Below are positions 51,215 to 59,083 of a stretch of 64,000 nt of DNA, one piece after another (position 1 is the stretch's first letter; every line of letters starts with the position of its first letter). Where the stretch lies: IMG/VR virus record IMGVR_UViG_3300048834_000169, positions 17,796-81,795 of that record; one strand, 5' to 3'. The notes beneath the pieces are model-generated. The model was not told the origin of the DNA. It searched no databases and saw only the letters and a program-made list of their open reading frames with translations. The stretch comes from a virus. The position numbers and the translations under genes were made by a program.

Positions 51215-52294
51215 TTATTTTTTGAACTTAGAACGGAGTCTTTGTAATCTTGCACTATCATCTGCGAATATAATCCCACCGTGCTTACCAGCTACAGGAT
51301 TAAGCTTGGAGTTTCTGATAGCATCCGCAGTACTAGTACCTTTAATTTCGTCAAACACGGTATCTGTACGTGCTTTAGTCTCAGCCAGTGAAGTTGGTCT
51401 AGTGGGCTTAGCCGGCAGTACGGGACCTTGTTGAGCAGCCGCAGCAGATTCCCCAACTGTCTCTCTCCAAAGCTTCTCAAGTCCCGCTTCTTTTTTAGCC
51501 TCTTCGGCCATCTTAATTTTTTGAGCTAGCTCCTCAGCTCTTTTAGCCTTAGCTGAGGCAATTAACTGCTCAGAAGCGCTCATTGGCTTTGTGGATAATG
51601 CTTGCATCGTGTCGGCGGCTTTAATGGCTCTAGCGGCATCTTCTGCAGTTCCGGCAGTCTTAGCAGCACTAGCGGCTGTTTCTGCGGCTTTAACGGCTCT
51701 AGCAGCGTCGGCTGCAGTATCTACACCCTTTACCACTTTAGCAGCGTCGCCAGCAGCATCAACGGCCTTAAGCGCCTTTAATCCAATAAGTGGCACGCTA
51801 GCTAATTTAAGTCCGCCAGTAATAGCGGAGCTAGGATCTGCGGCCAACTCTAGTGCAGTGCCGGCTACAGCAGCCGGAATACCTTCTAACTGCATTTTCT
51901 TAGCGAGATCAGCGCCTGATGGAGCTTTAGTAGGCTTTTCCCCAAACTGCTCAGCATAAGCTCTAGCTGCGCCTGGAAGGTCAGTAAAGTCGTCTTGCAG
52001 CTTAGAGATAGCAGATCTAGCAGGAGCGCCAGTATAAGCGTCTAAGTGCTCTAGTACCCCAGAAGGCGCATCAGTAACAGCCTCGTCGCCCATAATGAGC
52101 TTCTTAAGTCCGCTCCAGTTACCGGCACTCTGTTTAGTAGCGCCACTCAGTTGGCGCATATCTTCGTCAGTCATTCGCCTTGATCTAAGTTGACGCATAT
52201 CTTCGTCAGTCATAGGTGCTATAGCAGAATCTTGATTTAGTTTAGCTTCGCTAAGCATTCTTAAGATAGCGGCTTCTTGTTCTTTTTTAGTCAT
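51215..52294 (-). CDS. Alanine-rich helical protein, possible virion protein (359 aa)
   Basis: N-terminal duplication of MTDEDMRQL (two copies about 13 residues apart). Residues 110-230 are Ala/Lys/Asp-rich helices (AAKTAGTAEDAARAIKAADT). The composition resembles the internal virion proteins at 10-17 kb, so it may also be packaged. No catalytic motif. It begins at the stop of the AP2 gene (shared base). Confidence 0.5.
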   Translation of the reverse strand: MTKKEQEAAILRMLSEAKLNQDSAIAPMTDEDMRQLRSRRMTDEDMRQLSGATKQSAGNWSGLKKLIMGDEAVTDAPSGVLEHLDAYTGAPARSAISKLQDDFTDLPGAARAYAEQFGEKPTKAPSGADLAKKMQLEGIPAAVAGTALELAADPSSAITGGLKLASVPLIGLKALKAVDAAGDAAKVVKGVDTAADAARAVKAAETAASAAKTAGTAEDAARAIKAADTMQALSTKPMSASEQLIASAKAKRAEELAQKIKMAEEAKKEAGLEKLWRETVGESAAAAQQGPVLPAKPTRPTSLAETKARTDTVFDEIKGTSTADAIRNSKLNPVAGKHGGIIFADDSARLQRLRSKFKK

Positions 52295-52488
52295 TAACTA
52301 TCCTTTTGAGCAGAGTCTAACTCCGACTTAGCTTTTACATAAGCATCGTGAGCTTCTTGTTCAGTTTTATAGTAACCTAAATGCTTTAGCTTACCGTTAA
52401 TACGAATAGTCGATTTGAACTTCTTAATACGAGGACCACTGTCCACAGATACGCCCTTTAAGAGTTTAGGTTTAGTAATAAAGTCCAT
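52294..52488 (-). CDS. Stand-alone AP2-type DNA-binding protein (64 aa)
   Basis: The segment FKSTIRINGKLKHLGYYKTEQEAHDAYVKAK (about residues 24-54) is an AP2 domain: three strands and an amphipathic helix. AP2 domains in phages are usually fused to HNH homing endonucleases; here it stands alone, so it may be a remnant or a small regulator. The leader TAGGCAATA then ATGG is the same as that of the portal gene. Confidence 0.7.
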   Translation of the reverse strand: MDFITKPKLLKGVSVDSGPRIKKFKSTIRINGKLKHLGYYKTEQEAHDAYVKAKSELDSAQKDS

Positions 52489-52513
52489 ATTATTGCCTAC
52501 TAATATTTGTTTA
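52489..52513 (-). promoter_or_regulatory. AAACAAAT motif and TAGGCAATA leader of the AP2 gene
   Basis: Minus-strand ATAAACAAATATTAG, then TAGGCAATA and ATGG. The same leader occurs at 45528 upstream of the portal gene. Confidence 0.45.
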
Positions 52514-52517
52514 TAGC

Positions 52518-52546
52518 TTGTAAATATTATAAGTATGCGTTATTAT
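52518..52546 (+). promoter_or_regulatory. Promoter of the AAA+ gene, possibly leaderless
   Basis: TTGTAA (52518-52523), 17-nt spacer, TATTAT (52541-52546). Seven bases downstream lies the ATG at 52553, so the transcript could start at or next to the start codon. Confidence 0.5.
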
Positions 52547-52552
52547 AACTAA

Positions 52553-53530
52553 ATGGCAGGAAAATTCATACTTAAGAATATTGCAGATTTCAGCACGATG
52601 GAGCTTGGGGCTGAGATTCAAGAAGCTGATTTCACCATATTATCGACTAATAATAAGTTAATGCAGTTTGGATTTAAAACGGACGAGGGCGCTAAGTTTA
52701 AGAAAACTCCCGTTTTGCCCGGTCTATTTACTATGGCTATAGTAGATCAGGCTTTATCACTAGTCCCTACGGAATTTACCTCGCAGGATATACTAGACCA
52801 GTACGTAGAGGTTATGGCAGTGGAGCGCGGGGTTGAGGTATTTTTTAATCGCCTCAATATTTACGAAGAGCTTAAAATCGACCCTAAACGATCATTTCTA
52901 TTATACGGCCCCCCAGGTTGCGGCAAAAGTACAGTAATAGCAAAAGTGTGTAATAAATATGTCGCTAGTAATGATACGGCTATTGTGTTATGGCCAACTG
53001 ACAAGTACGAGGCTAGCGTAGTAAAGACGTTCCTGAACTCTTTTGATTACGAGACTCACGGGATTAAGCGTTTCTTTCTGATAATTGAAGATCTTGGCGG
53101 AGTAGAGTCTGCTGACGCTTACAGACCGTCCGAATCATCCTTACTAGCGCTATTAGATAACGTAGAGCGCACGTTTAAAGTTCCTACGGTTATCCTAGCC
53201 ACCACTAACTTTCCGGAAATGTTCTTAGAGAATCTGACCAATAGACCTCAAAGATTCGACGATGTAATTGAAGTCAAGCCGCCAAATCCAGAGTTTAGGG
53301 CAGCGTTACTTAACTTCTTTATGGCAGGGGCTGCTAACGAAGAGGCTATGCTTCAGATTAAAAAAGATAAGTACTCTAAACTATCTGCAGCACATATAAA
53401 AGAAATTGTAGTTAGGTCCAAACTTTACGATATTACGCTGCAAAATAGCATCGATCTTATTTACGATAAAAGTGCAAAAGCTGCTAAAAAATTCTCATCC
53501 AGACGAAGTTTAGGGATTGATAATGAGTAA
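52553..53530 (+). CDS. AAA+ ATPase (325 aa)
   Basis: Walker A GPPGCGKST (119-127), Walker B FFLIIED (174-180), sensor-1 asparagine N219 in LATTNFPE and arginine-finger candidates R231 and R234 (NRPQRFD). The first 110 residues are an N-terminal domain without motifs. The layout resembles the Bcs1/ATPases of the classic AAA group that remodel proteins, and the phage role (chaperone, replication or defence-related) cannot be read. No ribosome-binding site precedes the ATG. Confidence 0.75.
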   Translation: MAGKFILKNIADFSTMELGAEIQEADFTILSTNNKLMQFGFKTDEGAKFKKTPVLPGLFTMAIVDQALSLVPTEFTSQDILDQYVEVMAVERGVEVFFNRLNIYEELKIDPKRSFLLYGPPGCGKSTVIAKVCNKYVASNDTAIVLWPTDKYEASVVKTFLNSFDYETHGIKRFFLIIEDLGGVESADAYRPSESSLLALLDNVERTFKVPTVILATTNFPEMFLENLTNRPQRFDDVIEVKPPNPEFRAALLNFFMAGAANEEAMLQIKKDKYSKLSAAHIKEIVVRSKLYDITLQNSIDLIYDKSAKAAKKFSSRRSLGIDNE

Positions 53531-53765
53531 GCCTATTGATTATCCGGAAAATATGGCCCTAGTTAGATATATGGAAGAACTCATACAATACCGAGAAAAT
53601 ACATCAAATTTACCGGACGTTGGGGAGGTTAATAGTAACGTATATCTAGTAAGTGGTTTTGAGCCCCATCTAGCTATTAACTCTTTTGACTGCAGTAAAG
53701 TTAGGCGCCTTAATAGGCGGGAGTGGGGCTTGCTACAAGCTAAGGAATACTATCTGAACTACTAG
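53523..53765 (+). CDS. Hypothetical protein, 80 aa
   Basis: ATG at 53523 overlaps the stop of the AAA+ gene by 8 nt, so translation is coupled. No recognised family; no membrane segment. It may act with the ATPase. Its 3' end overlaps the convergent transglycosylase gene by 26 nt. Confidence 0.55.
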   Translation: MSKPIDYPENMALVRYMEELIQYRENTSNLPDVGEVNSNVYLVSGFEPHLAINSFDCSKVRRLNRREWGLLQAKEYYLNY

Positions 53766-54417
53766 GGTCTGACGCCTTGGCTTTTCTAGCAGCTTCCTCT
53801 AATTTCTTGAATCTTCTAGCACTTTCGCGACGAAACTTCTTAGTATAATCGTGCTTTTCTATTGTAGCATCACTGGGAATTTTAGAATCCTTCATTGCGT
53901 GGCCTTGATTCCACATAAACGCTCTTTTAGCAAGATTCTCGTCTCCTGGAAATCTATGTTCTAGGTGTCGCTCTAAGTATCTGGCAGCTCTTTGAGTCAT
54001 ATCAGGGAATTCGCGCATAGCGAACGCTACTTCATCAATATTAGGATGCCTGGCCCATTGTTCTATTTCTGGGTCACCTTCAAAATCGGGGGCTAGGCCT
54101 AGCTCTTCTTTGCGTAATCGAACTCTATTAGCGACGTCCTTAAAAGTTAGTGGCATCATTCCCAACGGGCCTTGCGCCGCCGTACCGGCATGTATTCCCG
54201 TCTTCATAGTCTTATGATCTAAATCAGTTCCATAAGACGACTCTACGCCAGATAGCGGGTATAACAGCGCGTCTTCTTCTGAGATAGGCCCCTTATCCTG
54301 CAACTCCTGAGCTGACTTTAGTTTTTGGCGTTTCATTGTCTGCTTATATTTGTTCTTGGCTTCAGATGGCATCGCCCAGACCATTATTACCATAATAATT
54401 GCAATAAATTGACTCAT
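53740..54417 (-). CDS. Exported lytic transglycosylase-like protein (225 aa)
   Basis: Signal peptide (residues 1-20, ending PSEA). SGVESSYGTDL with the catalytic E59 and AQGPLGMMPLTFKD (81-94) form the SLT pattern of lytic transglycosylases. A conserved helical C-terminal part follows, with a lysine-rich tail. It would cut peptidoglycan glycan strands in the periplasm. It is the only gene on this strand between two rightward genes. Confidence 0.72.
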   Translation of the reverse strand: MSQFIAIIMVIMVWAMPSEAKNKYKQTMKRQKLKSAQELQDKGPISEEDALLYPLSGVESSYGTDLDHKTMKTGIHAGTAAQGPLGMMPLTFKDVANRVRLRKEELGLAPDFEGDPEIEQWARHPNIDEVAFAMREFPDMTQRAARYLERHLEHRFPGDENLAKRAFMWNQGHAMKDSKIPSDATIEKHDYTKKFRRESARRFKKLEEAARKAKASDPSSSDSIP

Positions 54418-54454
54418 ATTCTTATTATTAGCACATTATGATCAAAATATCTAC

Positions 54455-54483
54455 TTTACTTGAGCGATGCTTGCTGCTATAAT
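54455..54483 (+). promoter_or_regulatory. Promoter candidate upstream of the small membrane protein and lipoprotein
   Basis: TTTACT (54455-54460), 17-nt spacer, TATAAT (54478-54483), 31 nt before the ATG at 54515. The perfect -10 argues against translation starting upstream of it. Confidence 0.55.
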
Positions 54484-54514
54484 GGAGTCTATGCAAGTAC
54501 TTAAGGATGCTATT

Positions 54515-54670
54515 ATGGCTATCTTCATGATTTTATTACTAATGGCGGCAGTTGTAGGACTGGGCGCACACCTATTAGGTAACATTCAGCGTCGGGCCGT
54601 AGAGGAAATGTGTCTTGATCGTTCTTTAGTCGATCAGCGATGTGATTTAATTAGAGAAAGCGTTGAATAG
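54515..54670 (+). CDS. Small membrane protein (51 aa)
   Basis: The ATG at 54515 has AAGGA seven bases upstream and lies downstream of the promoter; an earlier in-frame ATG at 54467 would be inside the promoter. One transmembrane helix (about residues 2-25) is followed by a charged outer domain with two cysteines. With the lipoprotein gene four bases downstream it could form an inner/outer membrane spanin pair, which is speculative. Confidence 0.55.
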   Translation: MAIFMILLLMAAVVGLGAHLLGNIQRRAVEEMCLDRSLVDQRCDLIRESVE

Positions 54671-54674
54671 ATCC

Positions 54675-54839
54675 ATGCGCGTTGTAATGCTGAGCCTAAT
54701 GCTAAGCCTCTTGCAAGGATGCGCGTCACTATTCTTTACTCCTAAACAAGAAATACAGCTACTTATAGATCCTGCAGAGATAAACTACAAGTGCTTTAGG
54801 CAGCTAGATCAAAATATAATTTGCTATAAGCTAGATTAA
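54675..54839 (+). CDS. Small lipoprotein (54 aa), o-spanin candidate
   Basis: The signal (MRVVMLSLMLSLLQGC) ends in a lipobox LQGC with C16. The mature part is about 39 residues, with two further cysteines. It starts 4 nt after the stop of the small membrane protein. Small lipoproteins next to single-pass membrane proteins are typical of two-component spanins, but the mature part here is not proline-rich. Confidence 0.6.
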   Translation: MRVVMLSLMLSLLQGCASLFFTPKQEIQLLIDPAEINYKCFRQLDQNIICYKLD

Positions 54840-54851
54840 AAGGAACTAATC

Positions 54852-55067
54852 ATGACAAAACGAGCTAATACTTATGAATTCTTGTACATAGACACGCAAG
54901 ATCGTAGCGACTCCGAACTTAAATCTAAGTTCCAAGAAATCGTGCAAAATGAGATCGACTATGGTTACGAGCTTATTGACGTAGTTGATAATAACTATAA
55001 GATTTTATTTGTATTAGCTTCAAAATCTGACTCAAAGCGAGAGTTCAGGGTAACGGTCAAGTTTTAA
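54852..55067 (+). CDS. Hypothetical protein, 71 aa (DUF4177-like pattern)
   Basis: AAAGGAACTAATC precedes the ATG. The pattern of a strand, a helix and then GYELIDVVDNNYKILFVLASK is like the small DUF4177 family; this is a weak match by eye. No signal or membrane segment. Confidence 0.45.
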   Translation: MTKRANTYEFLYIDTQDRSDSELKSKFQEIVQNEIDYGYELIDVVDNNYKILFVLASKSDSKREFRVTVKF

Positions 55068-55076
55068 AGCGTGCCC

Positions 55077-55265
55077 TTACTCAGTAAAGTCGTCGACTAA
55101 AACGTACCCTAAGGTCTCTGGTGAGAAGGTAGAGTAGATCTTACCTTGAGCTGATTCAAATATGTAAACTATGCCGGTAGGTGCATACAAGTAGTCTGTA
55201 GACTCCACTACCCAAAGATCTCCATTAGTATCTTGATAGAGTTTTTTAGTGTCGTCAGGCTTCAT
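55077..55265 (-). CDS. Hypothetical protein, 62 aa
   Basis: Small acidic, beta-rich protein with no recognised family. An AACAAATC motif lies just before the ATG on the minus strand, the same core as upstream of several virion genes. It is convergent with the preceding rightward gene. Confidence 0.5.
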   Translation of the reverse strand: MKPDDTKKLYQDTNGDLWVVESTDYLYAPTGIVYIFESAQGKIYSTFSPETLGYVLVDDFTE

Positions 55266-55304
55266 ATAAAGATTTGTTGTGAGCTACGGCCTAGCCCTAA
55301 GGTA

Positions 55305-55433
55305 CTATTTATCGCCTAATATCGAGGCTACGTAGTTAAGTACTCGAAATACAAACACCATAGCCTGAGGCATAATAACTAAAAAGAATATAGCGAAGCT
55401 AAAGTAAATGCCTAGGCCTAGAATAGTGTCCAT
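55305..55433 (-). CDS. Small membrane protein (42 aa)
   Basis: One long hydrophobic helix (residues 4-40) in MDTILGLGIY...; no clear ribosome-binding site. Probably real because the frame fills the gap between two leftward genes. Confidence 0.4.
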   Translation of the reverse strand: MDTILGLGIYFSFAIFFLVIMPQAMVFVFRVLNYVASILGDK

Positions 55434-55471
55434 TAGAGTTTAATAATAGCGCATAACTAGGCTGATAACTA

Positions 55472-55482
55472 GGGGGGGGGGG
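55472..55482. repeat. Run of 11 guanines
   Basis: Homopolymeric G11 in intergenic DNA; a second run of nine is at 56292-56300. Such runs are prone to length changes. Confidence 0.8.
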
Positions 55483-55547
55483 TAGGCGCGGCACGGCAGG
55501 AGCGGTCAGCGCATGCCGTTTAAGTGATGCAGTGCTCGCTTGATAAA

Positions 55548-55835
55548 TTAAGTCAGCGGGAGGGGCATATTAAATAACGCCTTTACGATTAAATAACAGG
55601 TACCTACGATAGTCCCTATCAAAGCAGTGAACAGGCCTAGGTCATACCAAAACCCTGAGCTTAAAAGTCCCTCATTATCTAATTCTATCCAAGAATCTAT
55701 CAACTCTAAATGCTGGGTTTTAATAGGGTTACCTCTTGAATCCAATATTCTATAGTTACTCGTACTCACTTGAGTATACAGTTCCCCTGTCTTCCTATGC
55801 ACGTACAAGTTAATAATTTTACCTTTAGTCTGCAT
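55548..55835 (-). CDS. Membrane protein (95 aa)
   Basis: A polar N-terminal domain (residues 1-60) and one transmembrane segment (about 65-90). AAGGAG lies upstream of the ATG at the right distance. No family is recognised. Confidence 0.6.
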   Translation of the reverse strand: MQTKGKIINLYVHRKTGELYTQVSTSNYRILDSRGNPIKTQHLELIDSWIELDNEGLLSSGFWYDLGLFTALIGTIVGTCYLIVKALFNMPLPLT

Positions 55836-56668
55836 TATCGTCTCCTTATGCTATTACCCATTTAAACGGCCTATACGCCCCGCTATTAAGCGTAGCCTAG
55901 TCTAGGCCACCTACGTACTACCTTTAAGCTAATCGTTTAATCTAGGCCTTCCTAGCGCGTTATACGCCCTAAGCCTAAACTACGCTACCTTTGGATATAG
56001 CCTCGACTAGCTTAGTCACTCTAAGCTCCATTATAACCTAGCCTAGACTTCTAGTCCAGTGTACCCTAGCGGGTATGCTTTTAGAGCTTTAGGTCTAGTT
56101 TATACCTTTAGAGGTATGATACGGTCGCGACTAGCAGTTACTCAAACTTATAGCCGTCTGGATTTTGGAGGGGGCAGGGCGCTTGTGCAGTTACTCAGTT
56201 TGGGGGCGGTCTAAACTTCGGGGCCGGATTTAAAAAAGGGGTCGGGGTGTGTGTCTGGCAATAGGCCCGTACGACGGTGCCGTTGGCCACAGGGGGGGGG
56301 CTATTCCCTATGTCAAGCCTTGCCTAGACTTAGCTATGCCTAGGCTATGCCTATAGTCTATACTCCTGCTCAAGTCTAACATGTCTATAGTCTACACCAT
56401 GCCCGCCACGCCGTCTATTGTATGTACAAAATAATGCACCGACCCATCGACCAAACTAATGACACCTGTCTATAACTTCTACACCTAAGCTAAGTAGTTG
56501 AAGTCATGGGACTATCAGGCGGGGCTAACCTAATCTTAATAAAAGTGTAAAGAACTTCTACATCATATGATCTACACAATCCAATGATTATCAACAGTTA
56601 GTCTTGGCACACGCCTTGCATGTATATAAGTATAAGACCTAAACAGAATAGGAAAGGGAAATAAACAT
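55836..56668. other. 833-bp gene-free region with strand asymmetry and G-tracts
   Basis: No gene is seen. The first part (to about 56100) is rich in C, T and A on the plus strand with many CTAG and CCTAG words; from about 56165 G-runs dominate (GGAGGGGG, GGGGG, GGGG three times, G9 at 56292). GCAGTTACTCA occurs twice (56134 and 56187) and ATACC-TTTAGA-GGTAT (56103-56117) is an inverted repeat. CTATAGTCTA occurs twice near 56354 and 56391. A replication origin, packaging site or promoter cluster is possible; nothing decides. Confidence 0.5.
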
Positions 56669-56851
56669 ATGCAACCAATCAAGTTCAAGTACCATCATAA
56701 ACACATTGTATTCTTTATTAAGTGGAGAGGGACTGAGGTAGAGATCATGCGGTCAGGACTAGTAGACAATGTTCAAGACTTAATCAGACTTCGCAAAATA
56801 GCGCAGGCCAAAGCTAACGACATGCTAGGAGTATTGAGGTTAGCCGCCTAA
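56669..56851 (+). CDS. Hypothetical protein, 60 aa
   Basis: Basic N-terminal half with a beta hairpin-like pattern, then a helix (LIRLRKIAQAKANDML). AAAGGG precedes the ATG. Function unknown. Confidence 0.5.
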   Translation: MQPIKFKYHHKHIVFFIKWRGTEVEIMRSGLVDNVQDLIRLRKIAQAKANDMLGVLRLAA

Positions 56852-56920
56852 ATCTTAACGTAAAATTAATTAGCCCGGCCTAAAAAATCGGGCATTATAA
56901 GATTATAAGGAGTAAATAAA

Positions 56921-57022
56921 ATGACATTCAACGGAATCATTGCAATAGCGCTACTGAGTTTAGCCTTTGGGGCAGTCGGACACGCAATCATTCAATTAGC
57001 CGCCTTTGTGGCGGTACAGTAA
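56921..57022 (+). CDS. Small membrane protein (33 aa)
   Basis: Strong AAGGAG ribosome-binding site eight bases before the ATG. The product (MTFNGIIAIALLSLAFGAVG...) is one transmembrane helix. Confidence 0.55.
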   Translation: MTFNGIIAIALLSLAFGAVGHAIIQLAAFVAVQ

Positions 57023-57107
57023 GGGGGCAACGTATGAGACTAATCATGGAGTTTCAGGCCTGACCTGAATCAGTACTATATTACTATTAAGGATAGGGGG
57101 TTTTAAA

Positions 57108-57320
57108 ATGACTAGAGTTAACGAATTCGAATTATACAGGGGTTTCTTAAATGAACTGCCGCCGGTCAAAATAGGCGGGTATGAGTACTTGCAAGGGGAT
57201 GCGCTCAAAGTAGTGGACCCCATAGCCTTTAGGGTAGGGGCGGCTGACTACGCCGATGCTTTGGCACAAGGCGGAGAACTAGAGCAAGGACCTGACGGCG
57301 AGTACTACGCCAAAGAGTAA
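57108..57320 (+). CDS. Hypothetical protein, 70 aa
   Basis: Acidic soluble protein (GGEYLQGDALKVVDPI-like). GATAGGGGG lies upstream of the ATG. No family is recognised. Confidence 0.5.
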   Translation: MTRVNEFELYRGFLNELPPVKIGGYEYLQGDALKVVDPIAFRVGAADYADALAQGGELEQGPDGEYYAKE

Positions 57321-57548
57321 CTAGTCGGGCGTCGCGTATAGTGATTGCGTAACTAGTTGATATCGCGTAGAGGGGGCAGGCGGGCTATTAAGGGCGGGCT
57401 ACACTCTACCCCAGTTTAGAGTATATCCTATAGGCAATGATAGGTCTATAGTGTGTTATTTTTACACCGATATATCACTGATTTAAAACTGATACTTAAG
57501 CCGTAAGACACGGCCTAAATGCTAGAAAGACAATACTAAGGGGGATTT

Positions 57549-57737
57549 ATGGATAGTTTAGACATGAGTACAGTACAGGGGGAGCTGGTAGAGCTTCAAT
57601 TAGAGCTGAATGCGATGACTATAGCCTATAGAGGGGCTGAGGGGATAGAGCGGGCGGCTCTAGGGGAGTGGATAGAAGTGGCCAGTGCTTATAGGCGGGC
57701 ATTGTGGGATAGGCTTTGGGAATTGAGACAGGGCTAA
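57549..57737 (+). CDS. Helical hypothetical protein, 62 aa
   Basis: Helical, with repeated leucines (LVELQLELNAM; RRALWDRLWELRQG). AAGGGGGA precedes the ATG. Unknown function. Confidence 0.5.
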   Translation: MDSLDMSTVQGELVELQLELNAMTIAYRGAEGIERAALGEWIEVASAYRRALWDRLWELRQG

Positions 57738-58283
57738 GTAGTTGAGTTTATGGGGGAGAAGAGGGTGTGAGTGTGACTATAACCATCACTCCTCCACCTC
57801 ATCGCTCACTCTCAATCCAAAGCTTTGAATAGATTAACGAATAGTACACCTGTACTCACCTAGACTTAAGACTCTATTAGACGCTCTATACGCCCTATAG
57901 TCGGTACTTTGCTATATGTCCTATAGAACACCCTATACTAATGATTAAGTCTTCACTATAGCCTTTACACACAGTCTATTTATATGTGTACATGTTATGG
58001 ATAATGATTATCTATTCTATATAGACGTATTAGTGGCCCGTTCTGCTAAGTAGCTGATTTTAGTTAGAGCTGAATAGACTTAATTTAGGCTTAAGGTTAC
58101 GCAGTCGAGGCCCTAAATTCAAAACGAGCTTAAGTGGCGAGTTTAGCCTAGACTTAAGTAACTGATAGTTAAGCAGAAAGCTTTAAATAGACCTAACGCA
58201 GATTTAATATAAACTTAATACACTATAGCAGCATAGTGCTATATAGTGGCTAACATAACAAGCAAAAGAAAGGATAAGCCAGT
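57738..58283. other. 546-bp gene-free region with inverted repeats
   Basis: No convincing gene. GAGTGTG and CATCACTC near 57770-57795 form an imperfect hairpin; GATAAT-G-ATTATC (58000-58012) is a perfect dyad; the 58221-58248 dyads precede the next gene. Probably promoter and operator DNA for the right-hand accessory operon. Confidence 0.45.
58221..58248. promoter_or_regulatory. Operator-like dyad upstream of the accessory operon
   Basis: CACTAT-AGCAGC-ATAGTG is a perfect inverted repeat, followed by CTATATAGTG which repeats the half-site. It ends 36 nt before the ATG at 58284, the position expected for a repressor site. Confidence 0.4.
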
Positions 58284-58889
58284 ATGCACGCATTTAAAAT
58301 AGAGGATATGCCTGAGTTGAGTACGAGCGAGGCCGATAGCTTAGAGCAAATGTTGAGAGACTTTTTAATAGAGGGTCTAGGCTTTAGCCGCGACAGAATA
58401 GACCGATTAGAGTGCAGATCCAGAGACGGGTTCATGCCTTATAGTCACAACAAGGGCGGATTAGAGGCTATATCTTATCTAGACAACAGACACGCAGAGT
58501 ACGCTCTGTCAGGTATCTTCGAAAACGCACACAAGACCCTAGATGAGTTTTATAAATACAACTTAGAGGCCTTTAAGGAGGCGCGTAAAATACCAGCAGA
58601 TGCTGAATTGACGGATGATCAGTTAGACGATTTTGATAATTATAGAGCAGAGGATTCAGAGTCTACGACATTAATAGGGGCCGATCTTATGTTGACAGGA
58701 CCTAATGAACTTAATATACGGCTAACGGTTAGCGTCAAGGATGCACCATATCACCGTAAATACGACGATTTAAAGAGTATAGACATTGAATTTAGCTCTA
58801 TATTCGAGTTAGTAACGCAGTTAGATAAGCTTTTAAAGACAGACAGCTTTGTTGCCAGCATAGCCGACGCTGCTGGAGAGGGTGTTTAA
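58284..58889 (+). CDS. Hypothetical protein, 201 aa
   Basis: Acidic soluble protein, alternating helices and strands, no motif recognised. AAAGGA precedes the ATG. First gene of the right-hand accessory operon; 2 nt separate it from the next gene. Confidence 0.55.
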   Translation: MHAFKIEDMPELSTSEADSLEQMLRDFLIEGLGFSRDRIDRLECRSRDGFMPYSHNKGGLEAISYLDNRHAEYALSGIFENAHKTLDEFYKYNLEAFKEARKIPADAELTDDQLDDFDNYRAEDSESTTLIGADLMLTGPNELNIRLTVSVKDAPYHRKYDDLKSIDIEFSSIFELVTQLDKLLKTDSFVASIADAAGEGV

Positions 58890-58891
58890 AA

Positions 58892-59083
58892 ATGGACATA
58901 GAGTCATTTAGCACTATCCAGAGGATACTAGATAGACATAGTTTAGCTATACGGCATCTAGACTGGGGGTGGGCGCTGTACCTAAAGGACACTAAAACAG
59001 GCGCGGAGCTTAGGCATGTAACTAGCGCGCCTACATTAGAAGACTTATATAAAATAATTAAGGAGACTTATGGGACTAAATAG
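58892..59083 (+). CDS. Hypothetical protein, 63 aa
   Basis: Small protein with LRHVTSAPTLEDLYKIIKE at the end. It overlaps the collagen-like lipoprotein gene by 14 nt. Function unknown. Confidence 0.5.
   Translation: MDIESFSTIQRILDRHSLAIRHLDWGWALYLKDTKTGAELRHVTSAPTLEDLYKIIKETYGTK

Noticed and set aside
56872-56893. Terminator after the gene at 56669 (GCCCG/CGGGC)
   Set aside because: The stem is short with a long A-rich loop and is not followed by a T-run.
58213-58227. T7-type phage promoter
   Set aside because: TAATACACTATAG lacks five bases of the T7 consensus and no T7-like RNA polymerase gene is seen in the window.
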